The notes under the pieces are model-generated. The model worked only from the letters and a program-made list of their open reading frames with translations. It had not been told where the DNA came from and made no database searches. A stretch of 64,000 nucleotides of DNA from Sclerodactyla briareus (lineage: Eukaryota > Echinodermata > Holothuroidea > Dendrochirotida > Sclerodactylidae): NCBI GenBank assembly GCA_026419785.1, contig JAODTK010002554.1, positions 1 to 64,000 of the forward strand, written 5' to 3'. Positions 24,301 to 35,935 of the stretch are shown in pieces. A program made the position numbers and the translations under genes. Position 1 is the first letter of the stretch; every line of letters begins with the position of its first letter.

Positions 24301-25256
24301 AAAATTATGGTAATGAATGGAATATTTTTCGTCTGCATAGACAATATATCACTGCGGTATCTTCACTACGAAACTACTACATCCCAACTACTGTAGCGGT
24401 GGGGTGCGCCTCCTCTTGTTTTCTGTTTGAGTCTTGTGTGTTGGGGTCATATTTGTTCTATTGTCGTTAGTAGACCTCACAAACACAACCAAATCTCCTG
24501 ATTGTAGGGCATATGTTCTCCATTAGTCTATACACTCAGTATGTGAAAATGCACTTCGTCAGATCTTAGGAGACAGTAATGAAACCCAAGGCACCGACTG
24601 ACTGACGGCCGATAATTTCCGTTTCACTGACAATGAGAATAGCCTTCTTAATGTGTGAAAAGTCAAATGTCCCCGTGATCGCATCACACTTTTTCCAAAT
24701 GCCAAGTGTTATCGAAGCCCGTAACCGTTCCAGTGAAAGTGGGTAGAAGCATTCACTAAACGGATTTTAGTGGAGAGAAGCAACAACTAATGCGAGTTGA
24801 ACAACCCCGCGAACAAGTTAGTTGAAAGATGTACCAGTGGCGTCTCGCAATATCTTTCGAAATTTCGCCGATAGACAATTCTGTGGACTTTTATTCAGTT
24901 GGAACATACCAGGATTTTTTCAACATAAAGCCTCCGTATCAAAACTGATTCAAATTTAGTCTATTAGCTGATTATTTTATTCAAAGTAAACTGACCGATA
25001 AGTTCGCAGGCCTATGCGACGCCTATGCACTAAAGACGCAGGACCGAATACCATTTTGCGACAGGTAACCATAAACCTCGAACATCCAAGCGCGTAACTT
25101 TTGAGTGAACAACTATATTTTTGTTTTTCCATTTCTCCACTGCACTTGTTATACATAATTCCAACGAATAATACAACATTATTCCTGTGACGCTGACCTA
25201 TATAATAATGCGAAGTAATCCGTTTTCCACACCGAACGTGTCAAACCAGTGTTTTA
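18346..25256. other. Unannotated DNA, about 6.9 kb
   Basis: I recognise no gene or transposon family here. It contains a poly-A run (about 19135-19148), a poly-C run (19302-19318) and scattered open frames of up to 134 codons. The least chance-like are plus 19815-20219, plus 22148-22540, and the minus-strand frames between 23172 and 23990, listed separately. None has a motif I can name. Confidence 0.4.
23172..23990 (-). pseudogene. Possible decayed coding stretch, unknown
   Basis: Two minus-strand frames, 23669-23905 (78 codons) and 23172-23543 (123 codons), lie close together. The first has a glutamine- and alanine-rich helical stretch (QARASNAKQEVKKQQLFLQ and then NELRQLMDAL) of the sort seen in gag-like or coiled-coil proteins. 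The second is hydrophobic and carries no motif. Upstream on the minus strand the sequence stays GC-rich to about 23990. This could be part of a retroelement gag, a host exon, or chance. Confidence 0.25.
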
Positions 25257-25415
25257 GTGTCTCGAGACCGTGTCTCGTCTCGAGACCGGTCTCGCGAACA
25301 CAGCTTTTTGCGGTCTCGGTCTCGGTCGCGGTCTCGACACCCTTGTTGGTCTCGGTCTCGGTCTCGGTCTCGGACCCTTCTTGTCTCGTAAATATTCTTC
25401 CGGTCTCGCTCGAGG
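25257..25415. repeat. GGTCTC-rich hairpin repeat, copy 1
   Basis: Built of GGTCTC/GAGACC units. A perfect 14-base palindrome CGAGACCGGTCTCG lies at 25281-25294, followed by CGGTCTCGGTCTCGGTCG, then GGTCTCGACACCC and four GGTCTC units in a row (about 25348-25373). The order 'GGTCTCGACACCC, short spacer, (GGTCTC)n' is shared with the copy at 28177-28290. Sequence outside the array is AT-rich and unrelated. Long runs of a hexamer and its inverse allow strong secondary structure. Confidence 0.85.
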
Positions 25416-26429
25416 ACCACAAAATATTGTTGTCGTCTTTTTTCTTCGGAATAATTTCTCCTATTCAGCAAAAAATCATCCTGCAATTCATGTGGTTTTT
25501 TGGCTTTGCTATGACTAGCAAGGGAGTGGGCCTTGAAGTACTTGGGGCAATGTTGGAAACAGCCCGGGCCTAGTACCCAGGGCCCAGTAATTTGTTGCTA
25601 GCTTCAACTTGTTGGCAGTCACAAAACAGTATCACAGTACAGTAGCAAGGACTCAGAAGCCATACCTGGTTCTTTCGTGGCATGTTGCTTCCACAGACAT
25701 ATATACGTTTTGCTTTCACTTTGAGAATCCTGTATTTGACAGTGATTATTAGCATTAGCCAACAAATCTCTCGACTAATTATTAATTGTCCGTTTCAAAC
25801 CTGATGTATCCTGTTCTTCCGTGTTCCGAAGCCGATTGTTAGGCTATGCAACCTCTGCTCTCCAACCCTAATATTTGGGGAACCTCCATCCTGATAAGAG
25901 AAATTCATAATAAAAAAGGAACCGGCCGGGCCTAAAAACTAGAACCCCTTTACGTATGCACTCCCATAAAAAAAAACTCATCAGGCCTGACCCCGGGGGG
26001 GGGTGGGGGGGGGGGGGGGCACTGAACCCTGACTACTGTGACAGAAGAGAATGAGAGGTGAATATTTAGTGATTTCAGTAATTCGTTACTACTTTATGAG
26101 AGGAGGGAACAGTAATTGTATTATAATTATGCGAGTAACTGCCGTAGCCTAAACGACTATCAATTATCATGTTTATGAACTGTGAACATGAATTTGTTTC
26201 GATTTGTCCATGATTGTTAGACTTTATTACATTGGTACCATTTTTCGCGAGAGTTGTCTACCATTGGCTGCACAGTCCTTGAATGAGGACCTGTTCTCAG
26301 TACACTTATTTCCATGTACCTTGGATGCGTTTTTGGCTACTTTGTCATGAAGTAGTCTGCCATGTCAATCAACTTTGAGTATTTTTAAGACTTATAGCAA
26401 TTCACCGGCCTACGGTAGTAATACCTGGG
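25416..26429. other. Unannotated DNA with long G tracts
   Basis: No gene recognised. A run of 9 G, one T and 15 G lies at 25995-26019. Confidence 0.45.
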
Positions 26430-27221
26430 TAGTGTGAAGAATTTTCTGCATCGCGGAAAAATCCACGGAATCGCGAATTCTGTATTATTTGGTAAAACGC
26501 GGAAAGCACGATTTCTTCTGCTTGAAAGAAGAAAAAACTTCACATTTAGCGATAATTCCTTGAAAAATTCACAAATTATGCAAGATTAATTAAAAAATGC
26601 ACTCACGCGAGCCCCTCGTTGCTGCTGTAATCCGTTACCATCCATTAATTCCATGGTAAAACATCGTTTTCATTTCTTCCGACTCTCGGAAAGTTAGGCA
26701 CGTTGCGAATATGCAGTGTGTGAGTGCAGGCCACTAGCATCGGCATCGGGCCATGTACTGTAGTAGGCTACGTGAACACGTAACACCACCGGTGGCTTGC
26801 CTTAATTTACCATGTAACAAAATTTTGCATTAATGCCAAAAACGTGGCCGAAAGTTTTTTGCGCACTGCACAGATAACTGCTGTCATGAGATTGAGAACA
26901 TTTTATTGTTACGTTACGCGTATACATGTTATCAATTTTGATTTATTACTGTCCCATTCTCTATACCTAACAACATCATTGTTATTGGGAGGGTACGAGT
27001 GGCATCACTGTAGATTCTTCCCGAGAAACCGAACACGTGCGAATTGCACAGTTCTACTACTGTACATCGTGCACATCAGGATTTAGCTCAACTTCAGGTG
27101 TGTGGGGCCATGTGCTATAGTCAAGACAATTTCAAAAAGCAGAATAAAGCCAGAATTATTGTTTCTGAAAAGCAGAACAAAGCATAATTTGACTTTTAAA
27201 AGCAGAAAATTCTTGACACTA
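26430..27221. mobile_element. hAT-like non-autonomous DNA transposon
   Basis: The ends are 20-base terminal inverted repeats with 19 matches: 26430-26449 (TAGTGTGAAGAATTTTCTGC) and the reverse complement of 27202-27221. The flanks TACCTGGG (26422-26429) and TACTAGGC (27222-27229) agree at 5 of 8 bases and may be a decayed 8 bp target duplication, the length typical of hAT elements. Near the right end the motif AAAAGCAGAA recurs three times (about 27136, 27168, 27198). Such subterminal repeats commonly bind hAT transposases. The 792 bp body has only short frames and no visible transposase domain, so it would depend on an enzyme supplied elsewhere. Confidence 0.7.
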
Positions 27222-28176
27222 TACTAGGCCTACCCCAGTTGTGCAATTGTTTTTCCAGGAGGTATTTAGCTAGGCTGTTGATCAGTTGAAATGAACCACC
27301 CTTAAACTGTAAACTGGTTATGTGTGAAAAGGTCCACAAGTAAAAATGCCTGTGAGGCCCGAACGATCCAGTACATTGTATAGTGAAAATTGGTCGTTTC
27401 CATCATAGGACAAAAGCTAATGGTAATGCATTTGAAGGGGTCAAGTTATTGGTTTGATTTTGGAATCTAGGGATAGGGGCTATGGATGGAGACACAATAG
27501 CGCCCCCACCCAGCCACATAAGGAAAGCGGGTGTCCTGGGGGGGAGGGGGGCACATTGAATGCGAATAAAAAGAGTAATTCATACAGAGAATTAGTGAGA
27601 GGATCAATAATTTCCTGGTTTAGTAGGTTGTAGTATTCTGAATGCTTGCATGAAGGATGCAGAGAAGAATGCTCCCAGGCCAAGAGAAGAGGTGGAGAGG
27701 AGAGGGGCTTATCATGGAAATCGCAGCTGGCAATTGTACTGTGTATCGGTGCCAATTCAGTAATGTTGAATGACGTAGAGGTCGGTCTGCATCCTGGCGG
27801 GGTCTTGACAATCTGCTTTTACATTTTATTTAAAGGTGATGAAGGCCTGAGGGGTGTGTATTGGTTTCATGGCTCACCAATAAATTTGGTGAACTGGGGA
27901 GGGGGGGGGGGGACGGGAATGGGCGGGAGGGCGTGCCGTGCATGTCACATCATAACATGGCACACCCTGATGTATGCTCAGTAGTTGGACCTATTCCTGT
28001 CGATGGGTGGTAATGCTCGGGAAGAAGATTGTGTTGACTGTGTTGCAAGATCACGTTCCGAAAAAACAATGTTCAAGAGCAGAGGTGGTCTATATGTCAA
28101 AAAATGAGAATGGGGTTAATAGCCTACATACAGTTCGGACTTGGTTTCGGACTTTGATTGTTTGTTTGCCCTCGGT
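27222..28176. other. Unannotated DNA
   Basis: No gene recognised. G-rich runs occur at about 27538-27553 and 27896-27912. The open frame on plus 27646-27984 runs through the second tract and looks like chance. Confidence 0.4.
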
Positions 28177-28290
28177 GTGTGACACCCCTCTGGTCTCGGT
28201 CTCGAAGTTGTACTCCTGGGCTCGTCGTCGGGTGTCCTCGGTCTCGACACCCTCTGGTCTCGGTCTCGGTCTCGGAATGTGCCGTTCTCG
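28177..28290. repeat. GGTCTC-rich hairpin repeat, copy 2
   Basis: Two sub-units, each 'GACACCC, CTCTG, (GGTCTCG)n': the first at about 28186-28205, the second at about 28244-28276. Each is preceded by GGTGT, which pairs with the ACACC of GACACC (GGTGTGTGACACC; GGTGTC..GACACC), giving small hairpins. The core 'GGTCTCGACACCC..GGTCTCGGTCTC' is the same as in copy 1 at 25257-25415. Confidence 0.85.
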
Positions 28291-29679
28291 ACTACAAACT
28301 GGTTGTCATCTATTGAAACCATGAAGTATAAGAAGTAGTAAGTGTAGAAAACTCAACACCGCATTCTTCCCACCTGCAAGCCAGATTTCCAGAATTACAC
28401 GGAAACATGTAGTGTACACGTGCTCACCGTAGATGGTAAAAATAACTTCCACAGTCATCCGATAGTAGAAATAAATTTGATTTTCTAGTTGTTCAATTGT
28501 ACAACGCATTTGGTGTAAAACGATAAACGTTAAATTTAGAGAGCACAAGTTCTGAAGTCACTTCTTATGACATGAAAATATCATTAGCTCTCAAAATACT
28601 AGTAGTATTCCAACACATGGTGGAAAGTGGGGAATAAAAGCATTTGAGGTTCTGGCTACCATAGTTTCAAAGCTAAAGAAGTACCACGAAAGGAACTAGC
28701 TAGGCCAGCCAGAATTTACCTCTTTAGGTTTTCGATCGATATCCGCAAAACCCATATATGCCAGTCGAAACCGACAACGCAAGTGTTGGAAGCATACGAT
28801 GGATCACATTTCTATGATAGGCAATGTATCTGTGATATGGGCAATGTGTTCAATTCGGACTCTTCAACACTGACAGCCCCTAGTTGGTATAAATTGTAGG
28901 AATCGATACTCGCCGTGCTAAACAATCCATTCTCTTTAATTGCATGAGCCATCAGTAAAGTCCCACCTATCTGTGTTGGTTTACTGCGGTGTGGGATTGA
29001 TCCAATTAGCTATAATCTGGCTGACCGGACGGACTTGTGAAGCGTACACTCGAGAAGATTGTAGCTGACTACGGATGCACTTTCTTACATTAACCGAACA
29101 GAGCACGGGGTACTTGAACCAATTACCATTGACACCGGGAAAGCTCTTGAGCAAACAAACTCTGGAATTGTGATTCACTTGATCTGACGTATGAAGCCCA
29201 CATGCAACAGTATTAACGATGGGCAGATAGGCTCTTCATGCTAATAACATCGGATGTTATTGCAATATGATGAGATGACGGAGGAGAATTGTTGAATTGA
29301 TTACAGCGAACAGTTCCCCACCTCTTTCATTCATTCCTAGTCGGAGCCAGGATGAATCTATTTAGTCACGCATGAGTATCTGTGCATTGTAGTAGATGGT
29401 CTCATTGTTTCCTGGACTGAGTAATCGCCATTAGTGGGAGGATCTGCCGAAGTAAAAATTAATAATGCCTAGATTTCAAAACAAACGTAGGTCCGCCTCT
29501 TGCCTCAAATATATTTTTGTGACATAAATGAGGAGTGTCACCAATAATATTAAGAGTATTAGTCAGGAAATATTAGCCGAAATTAAGCCAATCTGGGAAT
29601 GAATTCCTGACCAAGAGTTTTCTCCTTCAAAGTGTTAATGAAAAGTGTTCTAACCAACATATTAAAAAAAAAAAAAAAC
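28291..29679. other. Unannotated DNA
   Basis: No gene recognised. A near-palindrome (AATAACATC, one base, GATGTTATT) is at 29243-29261, and a poly-A run lies at about 29664-29678, just before the coding-like region. Confidence 0.4.
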
Positions 29680-31565
29680 ATAGGACACTCCAGCGGACGG
29701 CAAAGGAGATTTCACAAGGGATTCCCCGAGAAGAAATAGATACCCTGGCTGATCAATGAGAGATCTATTGGGCACAGGAAATCTCACAGTATTGGTACAA
29801 GCACACGGATCTGCTCGTAGTGCCTATTTTGTAAAGATTCTCAGGAACAGCGGTTCTAAGAACAGGAGAGGAATGAGTCAGAGAGAAGCCAAAAGACACG
29901 AGGAGGCTCTGGAATAAATAAAAACACTACTGGACAGAGAATAATACTGCAAAGTACAGTTAAGGTGCAAGGATGCCATGTCTGCAGCTGTGTGAAGCTA
30001 AGCGGTGATGGCCAATGAGCAAACTCAGAAAGCCAGAAAGGACGAGGACTTCATGTCATCCAAGGTTTTTTAAGAGTCCACTCAATCATGGGAGCACATG
30101 TCTGTAAGGCACCTAGAGTACATTCACCCGTCGCTTCCAATCGCCTGGCCTCCTCTCTGCAAACGACCAGGCCTATGCCGGGCACATCTCCAACGCCCTG
30201 CGGTACTTGCAAGCTGCGCCAACCATGAGCTACGGGGCGTTCCGGCAATCGGCCCAAAGGACACACCGTATCCTATTCAGAACATTGTGGGCAGGATCAT
30301 CTGCTGGGAGGCGCGCCGAATGCCCAGAGAAGCACAGTTGATTATTGCAAATCAGGCAGCTCACCTTCACTATCCCCGTCTCCCGGTGACCAGTGTGTAT
30401 CGATGTGTATAGAGTCAAATGGAATCCAATCCTCACCTCAGCCAAACAGAGAGTGAGACTTCGAGCATCACTAGAATGTAGCAAGACTGTAAGTACAATA
30501 GAGCTTGGTTTCTTTGCTCAATTATCTGGACCACATCACAACCTATTCAGTGACCTATTAACTCCATATGCCATTCCGAGGCGTCCACTAACCTCGGTCC
30601 CAATTATTTCACCTAGCAGGGTTAACAAATGACTTGGTGATTTCCACTATCTCACAACAAAAACTGAACAACAACTGAAAAGACCCAGCGGCACTGTCCA
30701 AGATCCCACTGAAAGACTGGATCTTAGTCATGGTCTATGTCACCTGAAGGCTCAATCGATTCTCCTCTCGACTAAGTGTTCCAAGGGCATTACCCGGATC
30801 CACGAATAATCCAACAAAATCAAGGCTGCATCAATCAGTGAAGTCCAGGCAGAACAAGTCCCAGCAGTCAGTGATATCCGCAAACGTCTCTATATTCCAG
30901 TTCATACACGTGATGGAGCCAGCTTACAACTCGATCTCAACTCGATTTATCAGGTGTACATGACTGGTTGGTACACAACGCTGCTCGAGAATTCTCCGGA
31001 AGGCTAATATACGCCAACATGGACTTCGTGGGAGCAAAATCCGACAGCTCAAGACGCTGATGACAGGCATAATGTTCAGGATGATTCCAGCGGAGACTTA
31101 GTCAGGTATCGAGAGAAGTATAACCCCTCTATAGTTATTGCAGTAAATAACACCCTTCCTTTTCCAGATCGGAACAATAGGTCCTCTTTTTCCTAGTCAG
31201 TTGAAATGGCACCAGTGCTCCAAACAGAGCAGTATAGACCATGCAACAACTCGATGCTTTACGCGTTTCCTTGAACCGTCCCAGTCCTCCATGCGTTTCA
31301 CCACCTTTTTGCAAAACATTCATCTGGAGGTCCAAGCTTGCCTTGGCAAGCATCGTACGAATCCTCGAGATACCATGTTGAGGGGGCTCTCACATCGGAT
31401 TCCTCTGTCGAGATCCTGGGCCAGCACCAAAAATTTACTGAGGCCGGAAAACGTGGGACTTCCCAAAGCGGGCAAAGGAATTATGAGAGAAGAATGCCGA
31501 AAAGTGATGAACTTCAGTCAGTATTTTCAATGACCAATGTTACACTTGCGGTGTCCGGAAATTAG
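29680..31565 (+). pseudogene. Long decayed coding region of unknown family (repeat family X, copy 1)
   Basis: One plus-strand frame from about 30165 to 31565 (467 codons) has only seven internal stops (30339, 30387, 30630, 30807, 31005, 31194, 31272), roughly a third of the number expected by chance. The upstream part (29900-30130) also looks coding in another frame, with a charged stretch NEQTQKARKDEDF. The segment 30171-30530 recurs at 38230-38640. There the most conserved reading is GRIxxxEARxMPxEAxLxIA, then NQAAxLHxPRLP, and several differences between the copies fall on silent third positions. This points to a once-coding mobile family. I know no match among reverse transcriptases, transposases or gag proteins. 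Confidence 0.55.
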
Positions 31566-32490
31566 AGGCCAGAGGTCATCTATTAGTCGTTTCGCTAATG
31601 AATTGCTGCATTGTGCATCACTCATCTAGACTTATGATTGCTGGATGTGTAAAAGAAAAACCTGATAGGTTTCATTCGAACAAATTGAAATAACCTCTAC
31701 AACACATTCGACTACTAAACATTACAAAATGAGCTCCGGTGCAATTGGTAGGTTCTCATGTCTAGATATGGCTAGTATGCCTGGTTAGTACACGGTACAT
31801 GACTCAGTTGATGAATTTTGCTGATGATTATTGGCAAACAACTACTTTCGAGAATCTATGAAGGCCTTACTTCACTCCTACTTCTCCGAATAAAAGCCTA
31901 CTTTCCTCCTACTCTTCGACAATTGCCCATCTACATATTTGTCTATGGTATCTATCGATTTCCAGTTCATTATCATGCCCTAGATACCAATCTCAGGTAA
32001 CTCTGTACAATACGTTTTCACAGAATGCGCTGCTGTGCTGATCAGACTAGAGACGCTACAACAAACAGAGGGCGCACCTGCACAACATTCTCTTCAGGCC
32101 TATCCACAAATCCGTGGAGTCGATGGCGTACTGTCTCGGCTGAATCCGTGACTGGATCCTGTTTCGAGCATGTCGGATGACCCCATTGATTATGAGGGTT
32201 ACATTGGGGTCCTTGGGCATGAGACATTTTCAACACTAAACCCGACGGCTCCCGAGGAGCTGCTCCGATTCACAAGTTCGGTTGCAATTGTGAATGCAGA
32301 ACCAGTGGGTCTAGCTGCGTAAGATGGTGCAGGCGCCAGCAGCATGCGGGAAGTTGTGGAAGCCATAACCTGCAAGAACGGTACTCATGACGGAGTAAAT
32401 CATTAGAAGACCAGACATTGAATTTGAATGTGATCAAGAGGAGAGCAAGAGCAGCAGTTTAAAAATAGAGTGCTTAGTAAGCACAAGATG
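31566..32490. other. Unannotated DNA
   Basis: No gene, repeat or transposon domain recognised in this stretch. Confidence 0.4.
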
Positions 32491-32632
32491 GGGTAGGCGC
32501 GCCGGAAATATCTGACCAGTTCATTTTTGTCGAGGAGTAAGGTTTTCTGTATACACACGAGGCTTGGATAGGCCGGACGAAAATATTTAACCGGTTCCTT
32601 TTTATCAAGGAGTAAAGTGTCTGTAAAACCTT
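32491..32632. repeat. Short tandem duplication, two units of about 75 bp
   Basis: Unit 1 starts at about 32491 and unit 2 at about 32565. Shared phrases are GGATAGGC.GCC/GGC, GAAAATATnTnACC.GTTC, TTTTTnTC.AGGAGTAA and GTnTnCTGTA. The second unit runs into a poly-T tract at 32629-32647. Confidence 0.75.
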
Positions 32633-32647
32633 TTTTTTTTTTTTTTT

Positions 32648-34262
32648 GCGATCGATTCAGTGTTGGAAAAACACCGGGATTAATCCTTTCACGAGTCGAC
32701 TGAGGAAGAGGTTAACAATTTCAGTTAGGGATTTCAGTTACTAATACCCCAGTTTCAGATTTCAGTTGGTACCCCCAAACCTCCCGAGGTGCGTGAATCC
32801 CCTAGGGGGTTTTCAGGTGTAGGAACCAGTCAAAATCGATCGTTCCCATACTGGATGGTGGAGTACCGTGCATGAGTAGCGAGGAACCATAATGTTCTTT
32901 TCGGTTGGTGGAGATGTGCAAAACCATTCTGTTTATGAGGTGCGTGGCAGATGTGTGAGAATGTGCCTCGTGGGTTTTTTGTGTGTAGAACACAGAAATT
33001 TGGTGTGCTACCAATACTAGTCAATTTACTTAAAGACAGGTGATCATGTTGGCGTTCCATACCAGTACATATGACGAGTTTGTTGTTAGGTTTACCTCAA
33101 GTAACGAATATTTATTTAGGATGGAAAGTAGTCATGCGCTCATGAATGCTCTTAGGAACATATCGATCGAAAAGAAAGACTGTGGACGTAATTAGAATGT
33201 CGATATTACGTCTACGTCTGTTATTGTATTTAATAGGCTCGAGTTCCAAGTGGGTTTTGTGTCGATCGCTATTGTGTTGACGTTTTTTTTTTTTTTTGGG
33301 AGTGAAATGGTATAGAATGACGGAATTTATTATTCACGCTTGAGGCTCGCTGAACGAACCATCATGGAGACTGTTTCATTATGTTGTGCGAGGGGAAGGG
33401 AAATAGTGTAAATGAACTGTAAAGAGTTTTCAATTGGGAAGGTAGGCTGAAACGGTATTGCTGTGAAGACATTAAATGGAAGGGGAACCATGAGAAATTC
33501 ATCCATATATGATAGTTTCTCTCACATCTTTGGAATAGAAAAAAAGGGAAGAAAAAAAGGAATTACATAGATTCTTGAACGATGAAATTCCTTGAAAGAT
33601 TCATTAATGTTCGTAGTTCAAACATTTAGATTGGTGGTCGGCTGGGTGCTCGAAAACCCAAAACGTGTGCAGGGCGAATGAGGCGCCTTATGGACGTAGA
33701 GAAACCTGTGAGAAGATGAATAATGAAGGTACCAGTGGATGGAATCCTGAACCCAATTGTAACTCCTGAACATTGTATTGAACAGAGATATTTCGATTAT
33801 AGAGAATATAAGTCAGCGCTAACTACTGTACGTCAAATTGGAAACTGAACGTTGATAGAAAGTTATTATTTTTCTTCGGATGGTTTAATGTGAATTGATT
33901 GGGAATGTGACATATCTTTATAAATGTTAGTTCAATGTTATGAGTAAATTCCGAAGGTTGTAATAAAGAATGAGGTTGGCTGAGAAAGGTGAGCGAACGG
34001 TAGCAGGTCTGCAATAAATTTATCAAAAAGTCTTATGTAACCTGTGTTGCAACATGTGTGTTTCATTTGTCTGAGCAAGAACGAACTTGGGGAAAAATAC
34101 CCGTGACAGTGTTACAGTTGTAAAGTTTGGGTCGTTAATAGTAAGCCATAGTGGTCAGTCAGCTAGCGCAGGCTTGCCAGGAAAGGGATGTGGATTGGTG
34201 GTTCTTGAGAGGAATGCAACATTAATGGACACGGTTTGTCGTTTCGTGTTCCAGGCAAAGGC
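32648..34262. other. Unannotated DNA
   Basis: No gene recognised. TTTCAGTTA-like phrases repeat four times at about 32720-32768. A poly-T run lies at 33283-33297. Confidence 0.4.
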
Positions 34263-34530
34263 CATATATATATATTATATATATATATATATATATAATA
34301 TATATATATATTATATATATATTATATATATATATATATATACTATAGATATATATATTAGATATAGATATATATATATATACATTTGCAGTAAGAATAG
34401 CCATGGTAAACAGTATAAGTATATCATTATATATCAAGAAATATCCATTTACATTGCAGTAAGATATAATGGTATAATATTATATATATATATATATATA
34501 TTATATACACTATATATAATATATATATAG
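34263..34530. repeat. (TA)n microsatellite cluster
   Basis: Several TA arrays (about 34263-34380 and 34478-34528), broken by TATTATA, AGATATA and a 95-base non-repetitive island. In the island TACATTTGCAGTAAG (34380) is echoed as TACATTGCAGTAAG (34451), a local duplication. Open frames over this stretch are artefacts of the repeat. Confidence 0.95.
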
Positions 34531-35030
34531 AGAGATGAAATCCGGTCTTGGTTGTTTGAAAATTGAATAGTGCGATAAGAAATACAGGGTGACCACGAAA
34601 ATATTTAGTCCGTATATTTCGATCACTTCTCGGGTCTTTTCAGCGAAATATGAAGACAACAAAAATCAATGCAAATTATTTAAACAAAATCCATGTAAAA
34701 GATACGCATATAGTTGACATTAGGACTACACAAAAATAGCGCGTGATGTGTATGTAAAGGCTATTCCTATCTGTCGCTAATGTCCACGAAGTGCGCCTCA
34801 GAACTACAAGAGACTGCGAAATGTGCTAAAAACGCTTGGGAACAGGGATACGCAATTAAAGAAAACAAGGCTTCTTCTTCTTCTTTCTCTAATAACGCGT
34901 GAACAGCAGTGTAGAAATAAGAGCGCGTGGTAATGGAAAACAAAATAGCTAGTAAAGAGAGTAACTACGAAACCGACGAAAGCGCGCCGTAGGAAAAGTA
35001 AAGAACTTGGAAACAAGGTAATATTATTAT
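34531..35030. other. Unannotated DNA between TA arrays
   Basis: No gene recognised. The phrase ACAGGGTGACCACGAAAATA at about 34584 resembles the start of some mariner-type transposon ends, but no partner end was found. Confidence 0.4.
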
Positions 35031-35128
35031 CGTTATTATATATATATATATATCTATATATATATATATCTATATATTATATATATATATAATCTCATTA
35101 TATTAAATGATATATATCTATATATATA

Positions 35129-35185
<57 letters not shown>

Positions 35186-35190
35186 ATTAT
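35031..35190. repeat. (TA)n microsatellite
   Basis: About 160 bases of TA dinucleotides with TATC and TATTATA interruptions and a short break near 35090-35110. Confidence 0.95.
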
Positions 35191-35821
35191 CGAACTGATG
35201 TATGTGGCGTTCAAGCGCCTTTTTCGGAGGTTTATCCACCAAGTGCTAGGGTAATTATTAAAGGAGATATGATACAGCCCCGCATCCTAATCGGAAGCAG
35301 ATGATCAGCCTGCTCTGATAGGAAGAGACTTGTCAACTTATAAACTTTGGCAGTCAGGAGTTGATATTCTCGAAATGTTAATCAAACTGATCAAATGGCC
35401 GTGGTCAAAACTAGCCCGAGGCGGCATCTGTCAGATTAGAAATTATTTCCACTCACTATTTCAACTTATATAACAGTTTACTATAATTAAAATAGAACCA
35501 TACAGCTTCCTCGGTTCGGTTGACAGTTCTAATTACTGCCCAAACGTCATTTCATCAAAGACAGGATACCTCCTATTTAATAGGAATGAAGCATCCTCGG
35601 GAATGTAATCATTGTTCCAATTTCCGCATTGGAAGAGAAGAGACAGTTGTTGTAAGTCAATAAATAACCATTTATTGGAATGCGAGGTATGTGAAGGAGG
35701 CTGACCAATATTGTTCGCAAGAAGTCCCCATCTATATACGCAGATAGAATTGAAACAATCATGAATCTTCACTATTGACAGCCGCGGCCGTAGTATTATT
35801 CGAAATATGTTTATTAACATT
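35191..35821. other. Unannotated DNA
   Basis: No gene recognised. The minus frame 35533-35820 (95 codons) has no known motif. Confidence 0.4.
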
Positions 35822-35935
35822 CGTCGCGTGTGTGTGCGTTGCGTTATGTGGGGTGTGTAGTGTTTGTATGTGTGTGCGCGCGCGCGTGTGTGTGTGTGGG
35901 GGGGGGGGTGGGTGGAGGGGGGGGGGGGGGTGAGT
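35822..35935. repeat. (GT)n/(GC)n tract followed by poly-G
   Basis: GTGTGTGCGCGCGCG and GTGTGTGTGTG (about 35868-35898) lead into G9-10, GGTGGGTGGAGG and another G12 run (35898-35930). Z-DNA-prone alternating purine/pyrimidine sequence stands directly next to a sequence able to form G-quadruplexes. Confidence 0.9.

Noticed and set aside
25187..25573. Overlapping open frames on both strands across the GGTCTC array
   Set aside because: All are by-products of the hexamer repeat, which lacks stops in several frames (repeating RD, VS and GL dipeptides).
34087..34530. Longest open frame in the window (147 codons, plus strand)
   Set aside because: About half of it is Ile/Tyr repeats from the TA microsatellite; there is no independent sign of coding.
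34584..34620. ACAGGGTGACCACGAAAATA as a mariner-type transposon end
   Set aside because: No inverted partner was found within a few kb on either side, and the phrase is short.
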